This document shows, piece after piece, positions 1-9,212 of a stretch of DNA of 10,742 nt. Location of the stretch: NCBI GenBank assembly GCA_003024985.2, contig PXIH01S0001843.1. The stretch is one strand, 5' to 3'. Source of the stretch: Euperipatoides rowelli. Taxonomy: Eukaryota > Onychophora > Udeonychophora > Euonychophora > Peripatopsidae. The notes under the pieces were generated by a model. It worked only from the letters and a program-made list of their open reading frames with translations. It was not told the origin of the DNA and did no database searches. A program made the position numbers and the translations under genes. Positions within the stretch are counted from its first letter, which is position 1, and the number at the start of each line of letters is the position of its first letter.

Positions 1-258
1 TGTATATGTGATGTTAAGACTCTTTGGATTAGACAAAAAATCGGCTCAATTGATAATGTTGACTTTGACTTCTGCAGTCACAAGGATTAGAGTAAATGGC
101 AAATTGAAAATCCGATAAGCATTATGAAGGGAGTAAGACAGGGAGATCCCTTGTCTGCAATACTTTTTATCATTGCAATGGAGTTGAATATGATTAGAAT
201 TAGAGAGAGGTTGGTGAAAGAAAACGTTATAAATGGTGACTTGGGAAGCTGTCTGTTT

Positions 259-273
259 GCTTATGCGGATGAT
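259..273 (+). other. RT catalytic box AYADD, intact
   Basis: Codons read Ala-Tyr-Ala-Asp-Asp. The two Asp residues are the metal ligands of the polymerase active site in this family. The upstream GVRQGDPLSA motif also keeps its usual residues. By contrast, element 2 has YADN and RQVDPHS at the same places. Confidence 0.9.
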
Positions 274-1480
274 CTTGTGATGATATTGGAAGATGGGCTA
301 TGGATNGATGACATTCTGGACCTTATGGAAGACTTGGCCAAAGTGACAGGTATGCAAGTAAACATGGAAAAGACTCTGGTAATTAATTATAATAAAGAAA
401 TGGTACTTTTGAACAAATATGAGATAAAAGAGGCTGATAATATAAAAATTTTGGGCCTAATGTTGGGGAAATCAGGTAGAAAGCTTTCCATTCAAATACT
501 TGTGAGTCGTTTGAAGGAAGAAGCTAAAAAACTACAATTTCGAATGCATGCCTGGACATATGTTGAAAGAAAACAAATGATTGAGACAATGTTGTTTCCA
601 CACATATTACGGTACCTTGGTATATATAATATGAATGCTCAGGAGCAAAAGGAAATAAATAAGTTGATTTTTAATCTCTTTTGGCTTCAAAAGAGATACA
701 GATATATCAAGAGAGAGAGATTGATGATGACATTCGAGAGAGGAGGAATCGCATTCCCAAGCATAAAAATAAAGAAAACAATTTTAATAATTGAGAGAAT
801 TTTTAACCTATTTGAAGAAGGTGAGAATCTTTTGAACAGACATGACAGAGTAATATGGAGAAAAATGGCAGGCACAGACGATTACTGAGAAATTTTCTTA
901 AAACATAGAGATTTCTTTAGGCAGAGAAAAAATATGGAAAGAAATGGGTAAAGTTATTGAAGAGTTAAATTTGATAACAGAAAATATAAAGATTGATCAA
1001 GTGCTGGTACAGAGGATAAAATATAACAAGGTTCTGTATGCCAATGGAATTAAGCCTTATGCGAGTAGACTGTTTAGTGGAAAGCCTACTATTGTTCAAT
1101 ACTTAAGAGGAGTTACTAATTCAGTTGAACAACAAAGATACAAAAAGAAAATAATTGACTGGATAAGTAGTAATTGGAATATGGATGAAAAAATTTTGAA
1201 GAGGAGTAACGGAAATAGGATGACGACATTGATGAAGGAGATGAAGGTTTACAATCCTTATGATGACTCACATATTGATGTATTTCCTCTTAGAAAGGAG
1301 GTCGTTGTGTCATTCTTAAGGAATTTAATATATAGAGAGGAAATAGACTTGAGGAAAAAAGATATCCACGTGATAGCTTAATTCCAAAATCATGGGCAGA
1401 TGCCCTTTGGAAAAAAAAGCAACAAATGGTTTATTACACCATCGAAAGCCTTAAAATTTGAATATGCTGATAACTTCAGT

Positions 1481-1534
1481 TGTATAATATGTGGCTTAGA
1501 TGATCACGAAGACATGCACATTTTTGATAGATGC
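1481..1534 (+). other. ORF2 C-terminal CCHC knuckle (Cx2Cx8Hx4C), element 1
   Basis: The residues CIICGLDDHEDMHIFDRC give Cx2Cx8Hx4C. LINE ORF2 proteins of several clades end with such a knuckle, thought to bind nucleic acid. Element 2 has the same spacing at 10233-10286, with different residues between the ligands, so the ligands look selected. Confidence 0.8.
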
Positions 1535-1783
1535 TCAAAGTTTGAGAAACTAAAGTCAATGAGATCCAAACTTGAAACAAACTTCTGTAATAAGATTGGG
1601 ATGAAATATGATGAAGAAGGGAAAAGGATGAATCGACAAAGATTTTACAACGTCATAGATGCAGTATATGCATATGTAACCCTCAGAATATATGGAAAGG
1701 CCTAAGGATTGAAGAAATATCTCCAGAAAACTGGACACTATCACTTTTGAAATTATATGTGAATATTTTATTTGATTATACAT

Positions 1784-1837
1784 AGAAAAAAGGGAGAAAA
1801 AGAAAGGGGAAAAGGGAAGAGAAGGGAAAGGGGAAAG
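1784..1837 (+). repeat. Polypurine G-rich tract with G-quadruplex pattern
   Basis: The stretch holds only A and G. Within it, 1806-1833 reads GGGG, 4-base loop, GGG, 7-base loop, GGG, 3-base loop, GGGG, which fits the usual G3+N1-7 quadruplex pattern. It lies directly after the ORF2 stop. Mammalian L1 elements carry a comparable G-rich polypurine tract in the 3' UTR (known). Whether the same holds in this lineage is inference; element 2 shows no such tract after its stop. Confidence 0.75.
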
Positions 1838-1990
1838 TTAGGGAGGTTTGAAGATTTTTATGTCTGTTTAACGATGAAGTTTTTGCCCTGTCTGGTATGA
1901 TCAAGATTAATGACTGTGTTTGCGTAACTGAATGTAAACGCTGATCAAAAAGTCTTCCAGCCAGAGCATCGTAGAACAGGGAATTATACA
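1786..1990 (+). other. 3' UTR of LINE 1
   Basis: The segment follows the inferred ORF2 stop. It starts with a purine-only, G-rich tract and continues with sequence that can fold into nested stems (1886-1981). I see no coding frame on the + strand. The open frame on the - strand at 1776-1991 only reflects the complement of the polypurine tract. No AATAAA signal or poly(A) tail is visible. Confidence 0.6.
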
Positions 1991-2042
1991 TTTACATTAT
2001 ATTTAAGAATTTTATTTTTATGGTATAATATTTTTAATTTAA

Positions 2043-2195
2043 GTTGGTTGTATGGCCATCCGAGCACCTGCACTGGTGGAGGAGTCACGGCGGGCCTTGC
2101 ATACGTCCAAAGTGACATCTGATGAAGCGAGTCAAGGTGAAGAGATGAGCCATTTAGATTTTGAAGCAGATGAGGGCCCAGTTTTTAATGAATGA
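2043..2195 (+). CDS. Possible host terminal exon or small ORF (unrecognised)
   Basis: A GC-richer island in very AT-rich DNA holds an open frame from 2043 (in-frame TAA at 2040-2042) to TGA 2193-2195. ATG 2052-2054 would give 47 residues, starting MAIRAPALVEESRRAL and ending FEADEGPVFNE, rich in acidic residues. A T-rich stretch ending in AG at 2042-2043 would serve as a splice acceptor, so this may be the last coding exon of a gene whose intron holds LINE 1. I do not recognise the protein. An open run of this length can occur by chance at this composition. The alternative is a non-coding repeat or the true 3' end of LINE 1, since AATG is repeated three times at 2187-2198. Confidence 0.3.
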   Translation, partial: VGCMAIRAPALVEESRRALHTSKVTSDEASQGEEMSHLDFEADEGPVFNE

Positions 2196-2826
2196 ATGTT
2201 TGTTTCCTTGACTGAATTCACATCTTTGTTTTTTTTTTCTTCAATACATTCTTTTTTAATTAGCGTATCAATAGAATATTGAGAGGTTTATAGGGTTTTT
2301 AAATATCAAAAAATATAGTTAATGGCATATTATGGAAAATGTAAACATTGTTTTATTTTTTAACGATTTAGTAAAATGTTTTTAAATTTAGGTCTTCCTA
2401 TTTTAACAAAGATTGTTTATTTACATTTTATTTTATTCCTTTTTTAAATTAGTGATGTGAAAATGGAGTTTAACATAAGATAAGGATTATATTTATAAAG
2501 ATTTCCTTTCTTTTGTTTGAAAACAACTTTTGAAAATAGTTTAGATTTTAGCATTATTTGGTATCAACGTCATGAGAATATGAGTATAAATAGTCACTTC
2601 ATAGTTAAATTTGTTTGTTACGTGTAGCATTGTAGTGTCTGGACATGAGTGTATGAGAGTATATGTGGTTTCATGAGTGAACTTTGAGTAATTTTTTTTT
2701 TTTTTTTTTTAATTGATTTTATGTGATGTGTTATCGAAAATAGTTTTTAGCTTAGGAAAGATCTAGAGTAAAAAGCCCACCATTTGTAGCTAAGAGAATT
2801 TATTATTCTTGGATGCACAGATGGCT
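2196..2826. other. AT-rich DNA with no recognisable gene
   Basis: No frame of note is open on either strand. The stretch holds a T run near 2228 and a 19-T run at 2692-2710. A TATAAATAG string at 2585-2593 resembles a TATA box, but nothing coding follows it, so I do not call a promoter. If 2043-2195 is a terminal exon, the first part of this stretch would be its 3' UTR; I see no AATAAA close by. Confidence 0.6.
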
Positions 2827-2909
2827 GGCAACATAGTATGCCTTCTTATTAGATGTTGTGAAAGCAACATCTAAGCCTTCCTTGGATGTTGTGAAGGCAA
2901 CATCTAAGG
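2827..2909. repeat. Tandem hairpin repeat, about 33-bp unit
   Basis: Two adjacent units share GATGTTGTGAARGCAACATC and a following TAAG, at 2852-2875 and 2885-2908, period 33. A degenerate partial unit precedes them (GGCAACAT at 2827-2834 and CCTTCTT at 2841-2847). Each full unit is a stem-loop: TTAGATGTTG/CAACATCTAA (2849-2858 with 2865-2874, loop 6) and CTTGGATGTTG/CAACATCTAAG (2881-2891 with 2898-2908, loop 6, one G-T pair). Function is unknown. Confidence 0.8.
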
Positions 2910-3690
2910 TTATTTTGTCATACTTTAAGTCAAAGTTTTAGTGTATAATTGGACAAACTGGGAACTCATTATGTGAAATTCAGTAAGATTAGACTTTTTT
3001 TTTTCAATTTAAAACACAAAGTTTTTTTATAAATTTAATTTTAAAACTTTTATAGACATTTTTAACTTTTATATATTAACTATAGCAGTTTTTTGAAATA
3101 GTAAAAAGTTTAAAAAGTAGTAGAAATATTATCTATATAATAGTAATTTTTGGTGAAAACATTGAAAATATTGTAATTTTGATTTGTAGTTAAAAAAATT
3201 ATAAATTTAACAAACAGAAATGGAAATATTAGGCAATGTACAATTTCATATGTTATAACCTTGAAACAAAATAGACAACTTGAGGTGTAATTTAACAACA
3301 AAAAAATATTATTTGAGGAAAATAATTAAGTGTTCTTTGGGTCCTAACCTTTAATTTGATATATAGTTTGTCTGTCTAGCTAACATAATTTTCTCATAAT
3401 AACAGGTTATAGATTCATAGCGGTGGCCATCTTTGAAATTGCTGAAACAGGAAGTGGGCAGTTTTAAGCAATAGGGATTAAATTTCTTGTGTTTTTTTTG
3501 TGGCTACCCTATGAAATATAACGTTATTATATTATAATAAAGTGGTTTCAGGTCTCTAAATTAATTTTTTTTATGTAGCCTACTTGTAAGGTTAAACAAT
3601 ATTTAACATAGGGTTAACCTTAGACTAGCCTAGGGTCTTGGCATAAGCTTTAGGGGCTGAAGTCTATTATTGATTTATAACTGTTTATTA
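2910..3690. other. AT-rich DNA with no recognisable gene
   Basis: This is low-complexity AT-rich sequence with a 10-T run at 2995-3004. A slightly GC-richer patch near 3400-3470 has a short open run ending at a TAA near 3466, but nothing supports it as a gene. The open frame on the - strand at 3110-3301 is low complexity, hydrophobic and compositionally expected. Confidence 0.6.
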
Positions 3691-4335
3691 ATTCTTGGAT
3701 ATTTTATTTTATAACAATTTTATCTTTAATACAAAACAGATTGGGGATTATAAAGTTGAAATTTGTGGGAGAAATCTGTCAATAAGGCTCCCTCCCATAC
3801 CCCAAATTTTGTTATAATACTATATACCTTTTTTTACTATAACTTTTTAATTCTTAGTTGGATTTTTATATAAATTTGGTTTTAGATCAATTATAATAAT
3901 TTAAACTTGATTTTAATATCTGTGTAACATAAAAGTGTAAAAAAAAAAAAAAAAAAAATCGAAAAAAGTGAAATTCATTCGTTTTTAAAACTTTCGAATG
4001 TAGTAAAAGTTATATAGTTTTAAAAATTTTGATTTTAAGAATTTTTTCTTTTGATATTTTAATAAAAGAATAGTTTAGGTTTCTTTTAACATAGTTGGGG
4101 GTACTTAGGGTTGATTATTGTGGGAGATAATTGATAGAAAACTTCCCTTAACCTAATCACCATTTTTATCAAATTCACTATATCTTTTTAATTCTTTGTT
4201 GGATTTGTGTTCAATTTTGTTTTTATATTAATTTTAACATTTTAATTCTGATTTTAATATTGTTTGAACAAAAAAATGTATTTTTGTTCTTTAAACTTTG
4301 AAGGGTGTAAACTGTTTTACTTAGGGTTTTAACAA
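3690..4335. repeat. Diverged tandem duplication, about 355-bp period
   Basis: Unit A (about 3690-4045) and unit B (about 4046-4335) align in order: TTCTT..GATATTTTA (near 3692 and 4046), TTGGGG (3741 and 4095), TTGTGGGAGA shortly after, CTTTTTAATTCTT..GTTGGATTT (3843 and 4184), and a TTAAAACTTT/TTAAACTTT block near 3990 and 4295. Spacing varies between 310 and 355 because of indels. A 20-A run (3939-3958) expands unit A. AACAATATTTAA occurs at 4331-4342 and again at 3595-3606, perhaps a trace of a third unit. The array stops about 90 bases before the ORF1 start. Confidence 0.6.
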
Positions 4336-5421
4336 TATTTAAACTCTTTAACACTATTGAACACTATATTTTGGAAACAAGTAAACACTCTAATAATATT
4401 TTTTGATTATTGCAAGCTATTTTAAAGATGATTAGAACAGGTTTGGCTGTACACATGGTGTTAAAAAAAGATCCAGTACATAATTTTAGGAGCTATCTTA
4501 AGTCAAACAAAGTCAATTATGTACCAAATGAAGGAAAAATAAAGGAAAAGGCAAAATCCAGTGATAGAGAACCTGAGTTACATTTCAGTCAATCAAGTAA
4601 AAATAATGAGAATGAGAATATGTTGCAGGAAATGGATTGGCAAACTGTCAACAATGGAGTTGCAAGGAAACAGGCAATCCATAGAAGTAATGGCATACCA
4701 ACAGCTCATCATAATGGAGGTTTTCATAACATCGTAACAGATTTGGACCATACCAAGGTTAATAACGGTACAAGTGTTGAGGTTGCAGGAACAAATGGTT
4801 GTGATAGTGAAACAAATGTAAAATCATATGCACAGATTGTGGGGTCAAACTTAGGAAAAGAAAGACAAGACATCATAGAAAACATGGAGTTCAAAAACCT
4901 AATGTGTAAAGATGAAAGGTCAAATGACTATATAAAAAGGGGTTTATGGTGGTTTAGAAGAGAGGGCTTGTTGATTTATGATTATGTGGAATACTTCAAC
5001 AAGAAATATGGTAAAGATACATTCCAGATGATATATCAAGTAGCTTTCAGGAAAATCGAAGCATTCACTTATGATGCAAACATGGCAATAAGGATTCTGA
5101 AGAAGAAGTTGAGATTAACAATACGTTTGCCACCATTAATCTTATGAATACCGGGCCAATCAAGATTTGCATCAAAAACATTATGCCTTGGGTAATGAAT
5201 GATGAGATTATGAAAGCATTATCCTCATATGGTGAGGTAATAGATGATACTATTGAACATATCCCTTTATATCAGGATACACAAAAATATGGAATAATAG
5301 ATTCGGGAAAAATAACTGTACATCAGGAAGAAAACTAATAGTCCATTGCCAGAGTACATACATATCACCAAAAATAGCTGGTGATTACCACAGATGGTAT
5401 ATGGCACCCATGAATATTAAG

Positions 5422-5462
5422 TGCCATAATTGTGGTGAGAAAGGTCACTGGATAAGTTCTGC
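5422..5462 (+). other. ORF1 CCHC zinc knuckle, broken by a 1-base deletion
   Basis: CHNCGEKGH gives the first three ligands of Cx2Cx4Hx4C at 5422-5448. The fourth Cys (TGC 5460-5462) is in the next frame: 11 bases separate His and Cys where 12 are expected. The knuckle thus marks the exact position of one frameshift. The frame entered here continues as MERKVEQQ and is open to about 5945. Confidence 0.8.
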
Positions 5463-7056
5463 AGCATGGAAAGGAAAGTTGAACAACAAAACCCAGATAA
5501 TGAAAATTATGAAAGAGATAAACAGAGAGAGGTTGTGCAGACAGATACCAGAGAAGTCATACCAAAGAATTGCAAGGACAATAGAGACACCAGAGTTCAA
5601 GATCATGATATATCAACAGAGCATGATCAGGGAAAGTTCACACATCTACCGAATAACAGTGGCAAACCGAATGAAATGAAAGATGAGAACCAAGCACAAC
5701 CACAGCTATTACACCATAGGATGGACAAAACCTTAAAACATGAAGAAGGCAAATGTTTAATAAACAAGGAGTCTGAGACTAAGAAGGACCAAGCACAGGA
5801 TCAATCACTTCTAAAAACATCAAACATGAAAGATGATGAAAACTTGAATCCACAATTTTTGAAACCTGAAGAGGAGGAAGGGAAAAATGAAGGAGAAATT
5901 AATAATCATAAGTGGATGCAGAGAAGAAGGAGTCAAAAGAATTAATGTCATTGACATTAATGAAGTGATTGAAACAACAAATGAGGTTTTACTAAAACAG
6001 ATAGAAACAATTATTGCCAATGATTTACAGACACAAAATTTAAAAGAAGCTGGAGACATTGAGAATGACCTGTTTCTTATAGAAGAAGATAAGAAGGAGG
6101 ACTCCGATGCAATGATGGAGACTGAAGAAACAATTTTGAGAAAGAGGAAGAGAGAGGGGTCTGATGAAACCAATAAGCAAATGGAGAACATAGATACGGA
6201 GATGATCAAAGAGAAAGAAGAGGCACAAACTAGAAAGGAGATAAGATTGACGCAAGGTGTAATACCACCTCAGGAAGAAGACATGGTGGTTTTTAATGAG
6301 AATGAAGAGACAGAAGTAAGCAAAACCAGGACTGCAGGCCAAATAAGTGAGCAAATAGAAAAAAAACAATAAGGAATATGTGAAAGAAAATACAAAAAGA
6401 ATTGATGAGAAGAAATTATTCTCTGAAAGAATAGTGAAATTGCTCAAAATGGGCTTTGTAAACAGAAATGCAAAAAAAAAAAAAGAATGTTTCCTGATGA
6501 AAATGCCAAAACAGTGTCTTTTGAACAATTGAACATTTTGAGACTCAGAATAGAGAGATCTTGGTAAAGGAAAATATTGTGAGAGAGATGGATGTCTTGC
6601 TGGCACAGCTTAAAAAGATGGATGCAATTGACATGGTAGTGCAATCCAAAATTAAACAACCCAAAAAAACAATTAGAATGTCTAGCAGTGGAAATAAAAA
6701 TTTAAATACAGATAGCCCCGGTGCACATTATGGTCGAGAGAAAAATATGTCAGAAGTATGTGTTGTTCCCAACTGCTCCACTGAGATGTCCCAAATTTTG
6801 AAGAGGACAGATCAGGCTGGAGTTGATTTGGATGATGAAGGAAATTATAAACCAGAGTATTTTGTGGATTTACATGTAAATGAAACAATACAGGTTCTTA
6901 AAAAACCACATGCATTGGAGTTCCTTAACAGTATAAATAAACTGGAAAATATAATGAGATTCTTAACACAAGCGTTTGATTGCTTGGGTACAGGGAAAAT
7001 ACCGGAGGATCTAGAGACTGAAATCCTAAGGGAGTTGAAAGGCAACAAACACAATC

Positions 7057-7064
7057 ATGAATAG
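7057..7064 (+). promoter_or_regulatory. ORF1 stop / ORF2 start overlap ATGAATAG
   Basis: ORF1 ends Asn-His-Glu-TAG (7062-7064). ORF2 begins at ATG 7057-7059 in another frame, giving an 8-base overlap. Overlapping stop and start codons drive termination-reinitiation in some LINEs (SART1 of the R1 clade, established). ORF2 motif HNIRGL begins only 14 residues after this ATG, which fits it as the true start. Coupling here is inference. Confidence 0.6.
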
Positions 7065-7710
7065 AAAACCAAACCCATGTATTATTCAAAAAATAGCCAC
7101 ACACAATATTAGAGGGTTGGGAACGAAGAATAAAAGAATAAAATTGATGTCTAAGATGAAGAAGTATAATATTCAATTAATCGCATTACAAGAAACCAAT
7201 GAACAAAATGTAAAAATCAATAATTTAAAATGGAACTCTATGTTGTCATGTGATAATAATGAGATCGGAGTTAGATTTTTGTGGAGAAAGTCCTTGAATA
7301 GTTATCTATCCAAATCAGAAACTTTGATCACTGGAAAACTCATGGCACTTGAGTTTGTATCAGAAGGTAAGAAATACATTTTTATAACAGTGTATATGCC
7401 AACAAACATAGGAATCTCCTGAGGATCGACATAATACGGAAAATGGAACAATATTTACAGAGAAATAGAGGAGCAGAAGTCATGGTGATGGGAGACATGA
7501 ATGAGCTTAAAGGAATGAAAAAAAAAAGGTTACAGAGCATGTTAGATGAAATGGAAATGAATGACCTTTGGGTGGCATGCAATGGTTTATCATATGGACC
7601 CACTCACTCGGCTGGAAAGAGACTGGATAGAATCTATGCAACAAATGGGATTACAGATCAGGTCGGAAATATAGAGACATTGGACTTTGGGCTGTCTGAC
7701 TGATCTGAGA
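7057..7710 (+). other. ORF2 APE-type endonuclease domain
   Basis: Motifs in order: HNIRGL near the start; IALQETN with catalytic Glu at 7192-7194; IGVRFL; ITVYMPTN; then after a frame change NLLRIDII and VMGDMNE (Asp 7494-7496, Asn 7500-7502, the GDxN motif); YGPTHS; RLDRIY at 7620-7637; and LSD at 7692-7700. APE endonucleases end this series with SDH. Here TGA follows SD directly, and the next frame continues DLRKDS, as expected if two bases including most of the His codon were lost. Confidence 0.85.
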
Positions 7711-8280
7711 AAGGACTCCAATTTAAAGAATACCTGGATAATTCCTAAATGGATAATAGAGAACAACGACTATACTGAGTTTGTCTACAATAGAACTCTG
7801 GAGATGGCTGGCTCTGGGAATGTTGTTGAGAAAAGGGACTGTTTCAAGCAGGATCTAATTATGGTCGCTAAAAGATTCTCTAAATATAAGAACAAAATGC
7901 AGGTCAAGGAACAAAAAATGCTAACCAGAAACCTAACAAAACCACAAAAAGAAGTGATTTCATTACAGGACTTAGCTGACTTAAAAAAAAGAGATAAATT
8001 ATATAAACTTTGACTTCAATTCAAGATACACAGTTAAAATTGATCCCAAAGACAAATGGTCATTCTGGAATGGAGGAAAACAGGGGAAGAAGAGAATTGT
8101 GATACATGATAGATTATCTGGCGAAGAACACACTAAGGATGAATTACACAAAGAGGTCACAAAATAATTACTATAGAGATCTATATAGTGAACAAGTAGT
8201 AAATACTGGTGACATAAAATTAGAGAATACGAAAATTATTGGCAGAACAACAAACCCAACTTGAAAGAAAAATATCAAAG

Positions 8281-9212
8281 ATAGAGATTAAAAATGCAAT
8301 GGACAAAATGAAAAAAAAAACAAAAGCCCTGGCCCAGATGGGTTGACAATAGAGTTTTATACACACAATAAGGGAATAATAACAGAAGCCTTACAAGCAT
8401 TGTATAATGAGTTTCTGCTGAAGCAGATATTGCCCGTATCCTTTTCTCAATCAATAACTGTGTTATTACCAAAGGTCGAGAAGAAAGCCACCATTGAAGA
8501 TTTCAGACCAATCTCGTTACTTAATAACGATTACAAAATCATGGCGAAGATTTTGAATGACCGCATTATCAAATACCTGGGTAGAATAATAGGAATGGAA
8601 CAATCCTATGCAATTAAGAACAGAAATATGAGCCACAATCAAAAAATAATTAAAATGGTTTTGGAAGACACGAAGAAAGGAACGAAGAATTTGGCCATAT
8701 TATCCCTTGATCTAAAAAAGGCATTCGACTCTGGTCAACATATATATTTTTACAAAATAATGAGAGAAATGGGTTTGCCAACAAGTTTGGCAAAACTCAT
8801 TTTTGCCCTATTAACTACTGCAAAAACTAGGATAAAAATAAATGGTAGTCATACAGAAGAAATAGATATCAAAAAAGGTATAAGACAAGTGGACCCTCAC
8901 TCAGCCACATTACTTATCCTAGCAATAGAACCGAACTTAAAGAGAATCAAGGAGATAATTAAGGATGACTCTTACACTTACATGTTCAAAGGTAAAAAAG
9001 TGGGATTACTAGCTTATGCTGACAATGTAGTTTGTGTACTTAGTAGCCAAAGGAGATTTAATAAAATAATGGAGGTTTTCGACCCCGTAAATGATATCTC
9101 TGGTCTAAGAGTAAATAGAAAGAAGACCTTGTGTCTAGTATTAGGAAACTTAAAGAAGGACATGACAGGAATTGAAAGGAGACCAGTGCTGAAAATACTT
9201 GGCTTTTTTTTT
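8281..9212 (+). other. ORF2 reverse transcriptase palm and fingers, YADN variant
   Basis: Motifs: SPGPDGL from 8325; LLPKVEKKATIEDFRPISLL; SLDLKKAFD with the first catalytic Asp at 8709-8711; KGIRQVDPHSA (usual form RQGDPLS, as in element 1); LLAYADN at 9006-9026; GLRVNRKKT; KILGFFF. The second Asp of YADD is Asn (AAT at 9024-9026). That Asp binds catalytic metal, so polymerase activity is not expected. The region has no in-frame stop for roughly 890 bases, so the change is not an artefact of frame. Confidence 0.9.

Larger units (their letters stand above)
2..1785 (+). pseudogene. ORF2 fragment: reverse transcriptase and C-terminal domain, frameshifted
   Basis: ORF2 nicks the target and reverse-transcribes element RNA there (known for the family). 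Coding similarity begins at base 2 (MLRLFGLDKKSAQLIM, matching IMREMGLPTSLAKLIF of element 2), shifts frame near 105-113, then is open to 885 with KGVRQGDPLSA, AYADD at 259-273, GMQVNMEKT, a thumb ending INKLIFNLFW and an RGGIAFPS motif. TGA at 886-888 stands where element 2 has Trp (DWE), so it looks like a TGG-to-TGA nonsense change. Further frame changes lie at or near A runs 927-932, 1355-1360 and 1411-1418 and near 1700. The protein then reaches SWADALW, a CCHC knuckle and RIYG. I place the ancestral stop at TAG 1783-1785, because the tail ISPENWTLSLLKLYVNIL resembles HNIDWRKGLFQAFTNII in element 2; the TAA at 1703-1705 would be premature. Base 305 is N. Confidence 0.85.
1..1990 (+). mobile_element. 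LINE 1: 3' half of a Tx1/L1-superfamily non-LTR retrotransposon
   Basis: The element enters from the left edge, so its 5' half is outside the window. It carries the second half of an ORF2 (RT palm, thumb, C-terminal zinc knuckle), then a 3' UTR with a polypurine tract. No poly(A) tail is visible, and the right boundary near 1990 is only where the 3' UTR-like sequence gives way to AT-rich DNA; the island at 2044-2195 could still belong to it. Assignment to the L1/Tx1 superfamily comes from the RT motif style and from close architectural match to the more complete element at 4428-10742. No target-site duplication could be identified because only one end is present. Confidence 0.85.
4428..7064 (+). 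pseudogene. ORF1: gag-like nucleic-acid-binding protein (RRM-like, CCHC), frameshifted
   Basis: ORF1 proteins of this lineage bind element RNA. I start at ATG 4428 because the frame upstream opens only with TTG. Segment order: hydrophilic N-terminus with MDWQTV and SYAQIV; a YIKRGLWWF block; from about 5100 an RRM-like part (IKICIKNIMPWVMNDEIMK then SSYGEV); GRKLIV; zinc knuckle at 5422-5462; a long Lys/Glu-rich stretch to about 6370; and a C-terminal part at 6555-7064 with ALEFLNSINKLENIMRFL. The frame changes about seven times (near 5100, 5290, 5459, 5940, 6365, at A13 6472-6484, and near 6556), while each piece stays open across its block. The implied length of about 880 codons is long for ORF1. 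The stop overlaps the ORF2 start. Confidence 0.75.

Noticed and set aside
1776-1991. Open frame on the - strand over the LINE 1 3' UTR
   Set aside because: Its Phe/Pro/Leu-rich end is just the complement of the polypurine tract, and no domain is visible.
2585-2593. TATAAATAG, a TATA-box match
   Set aside because: Such strings are expected in AT-rich DNA, and no initiator or gene follows.
2692-2710. T19 run as the poly(A) tail of a minus-strand retrocopy
   Set aside because: No recognisable retrocopied sequence adjoins it, and similar runs are common in this AT-rich stretch.
3400-3470. Slightly GC-richer patch with a short open run ending near 3466
   Set aside because: It is about 25 codons with no clear splice signal pair or similarity that I recognise.
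4410-4427. Start of ORF1 at TTG 4410
   Set aside because: Non-ATG starts are unusual for such ORFs, and an ATG in the same frame lies at 4428.
6040-6606. Open frame on the - strand of 188 codons
   Set aside because: It is the complement of the Lys/Glu-rich ORF1 stretch, giving Phe/Leu/Ser-rich low-complexity sequence with no motif.
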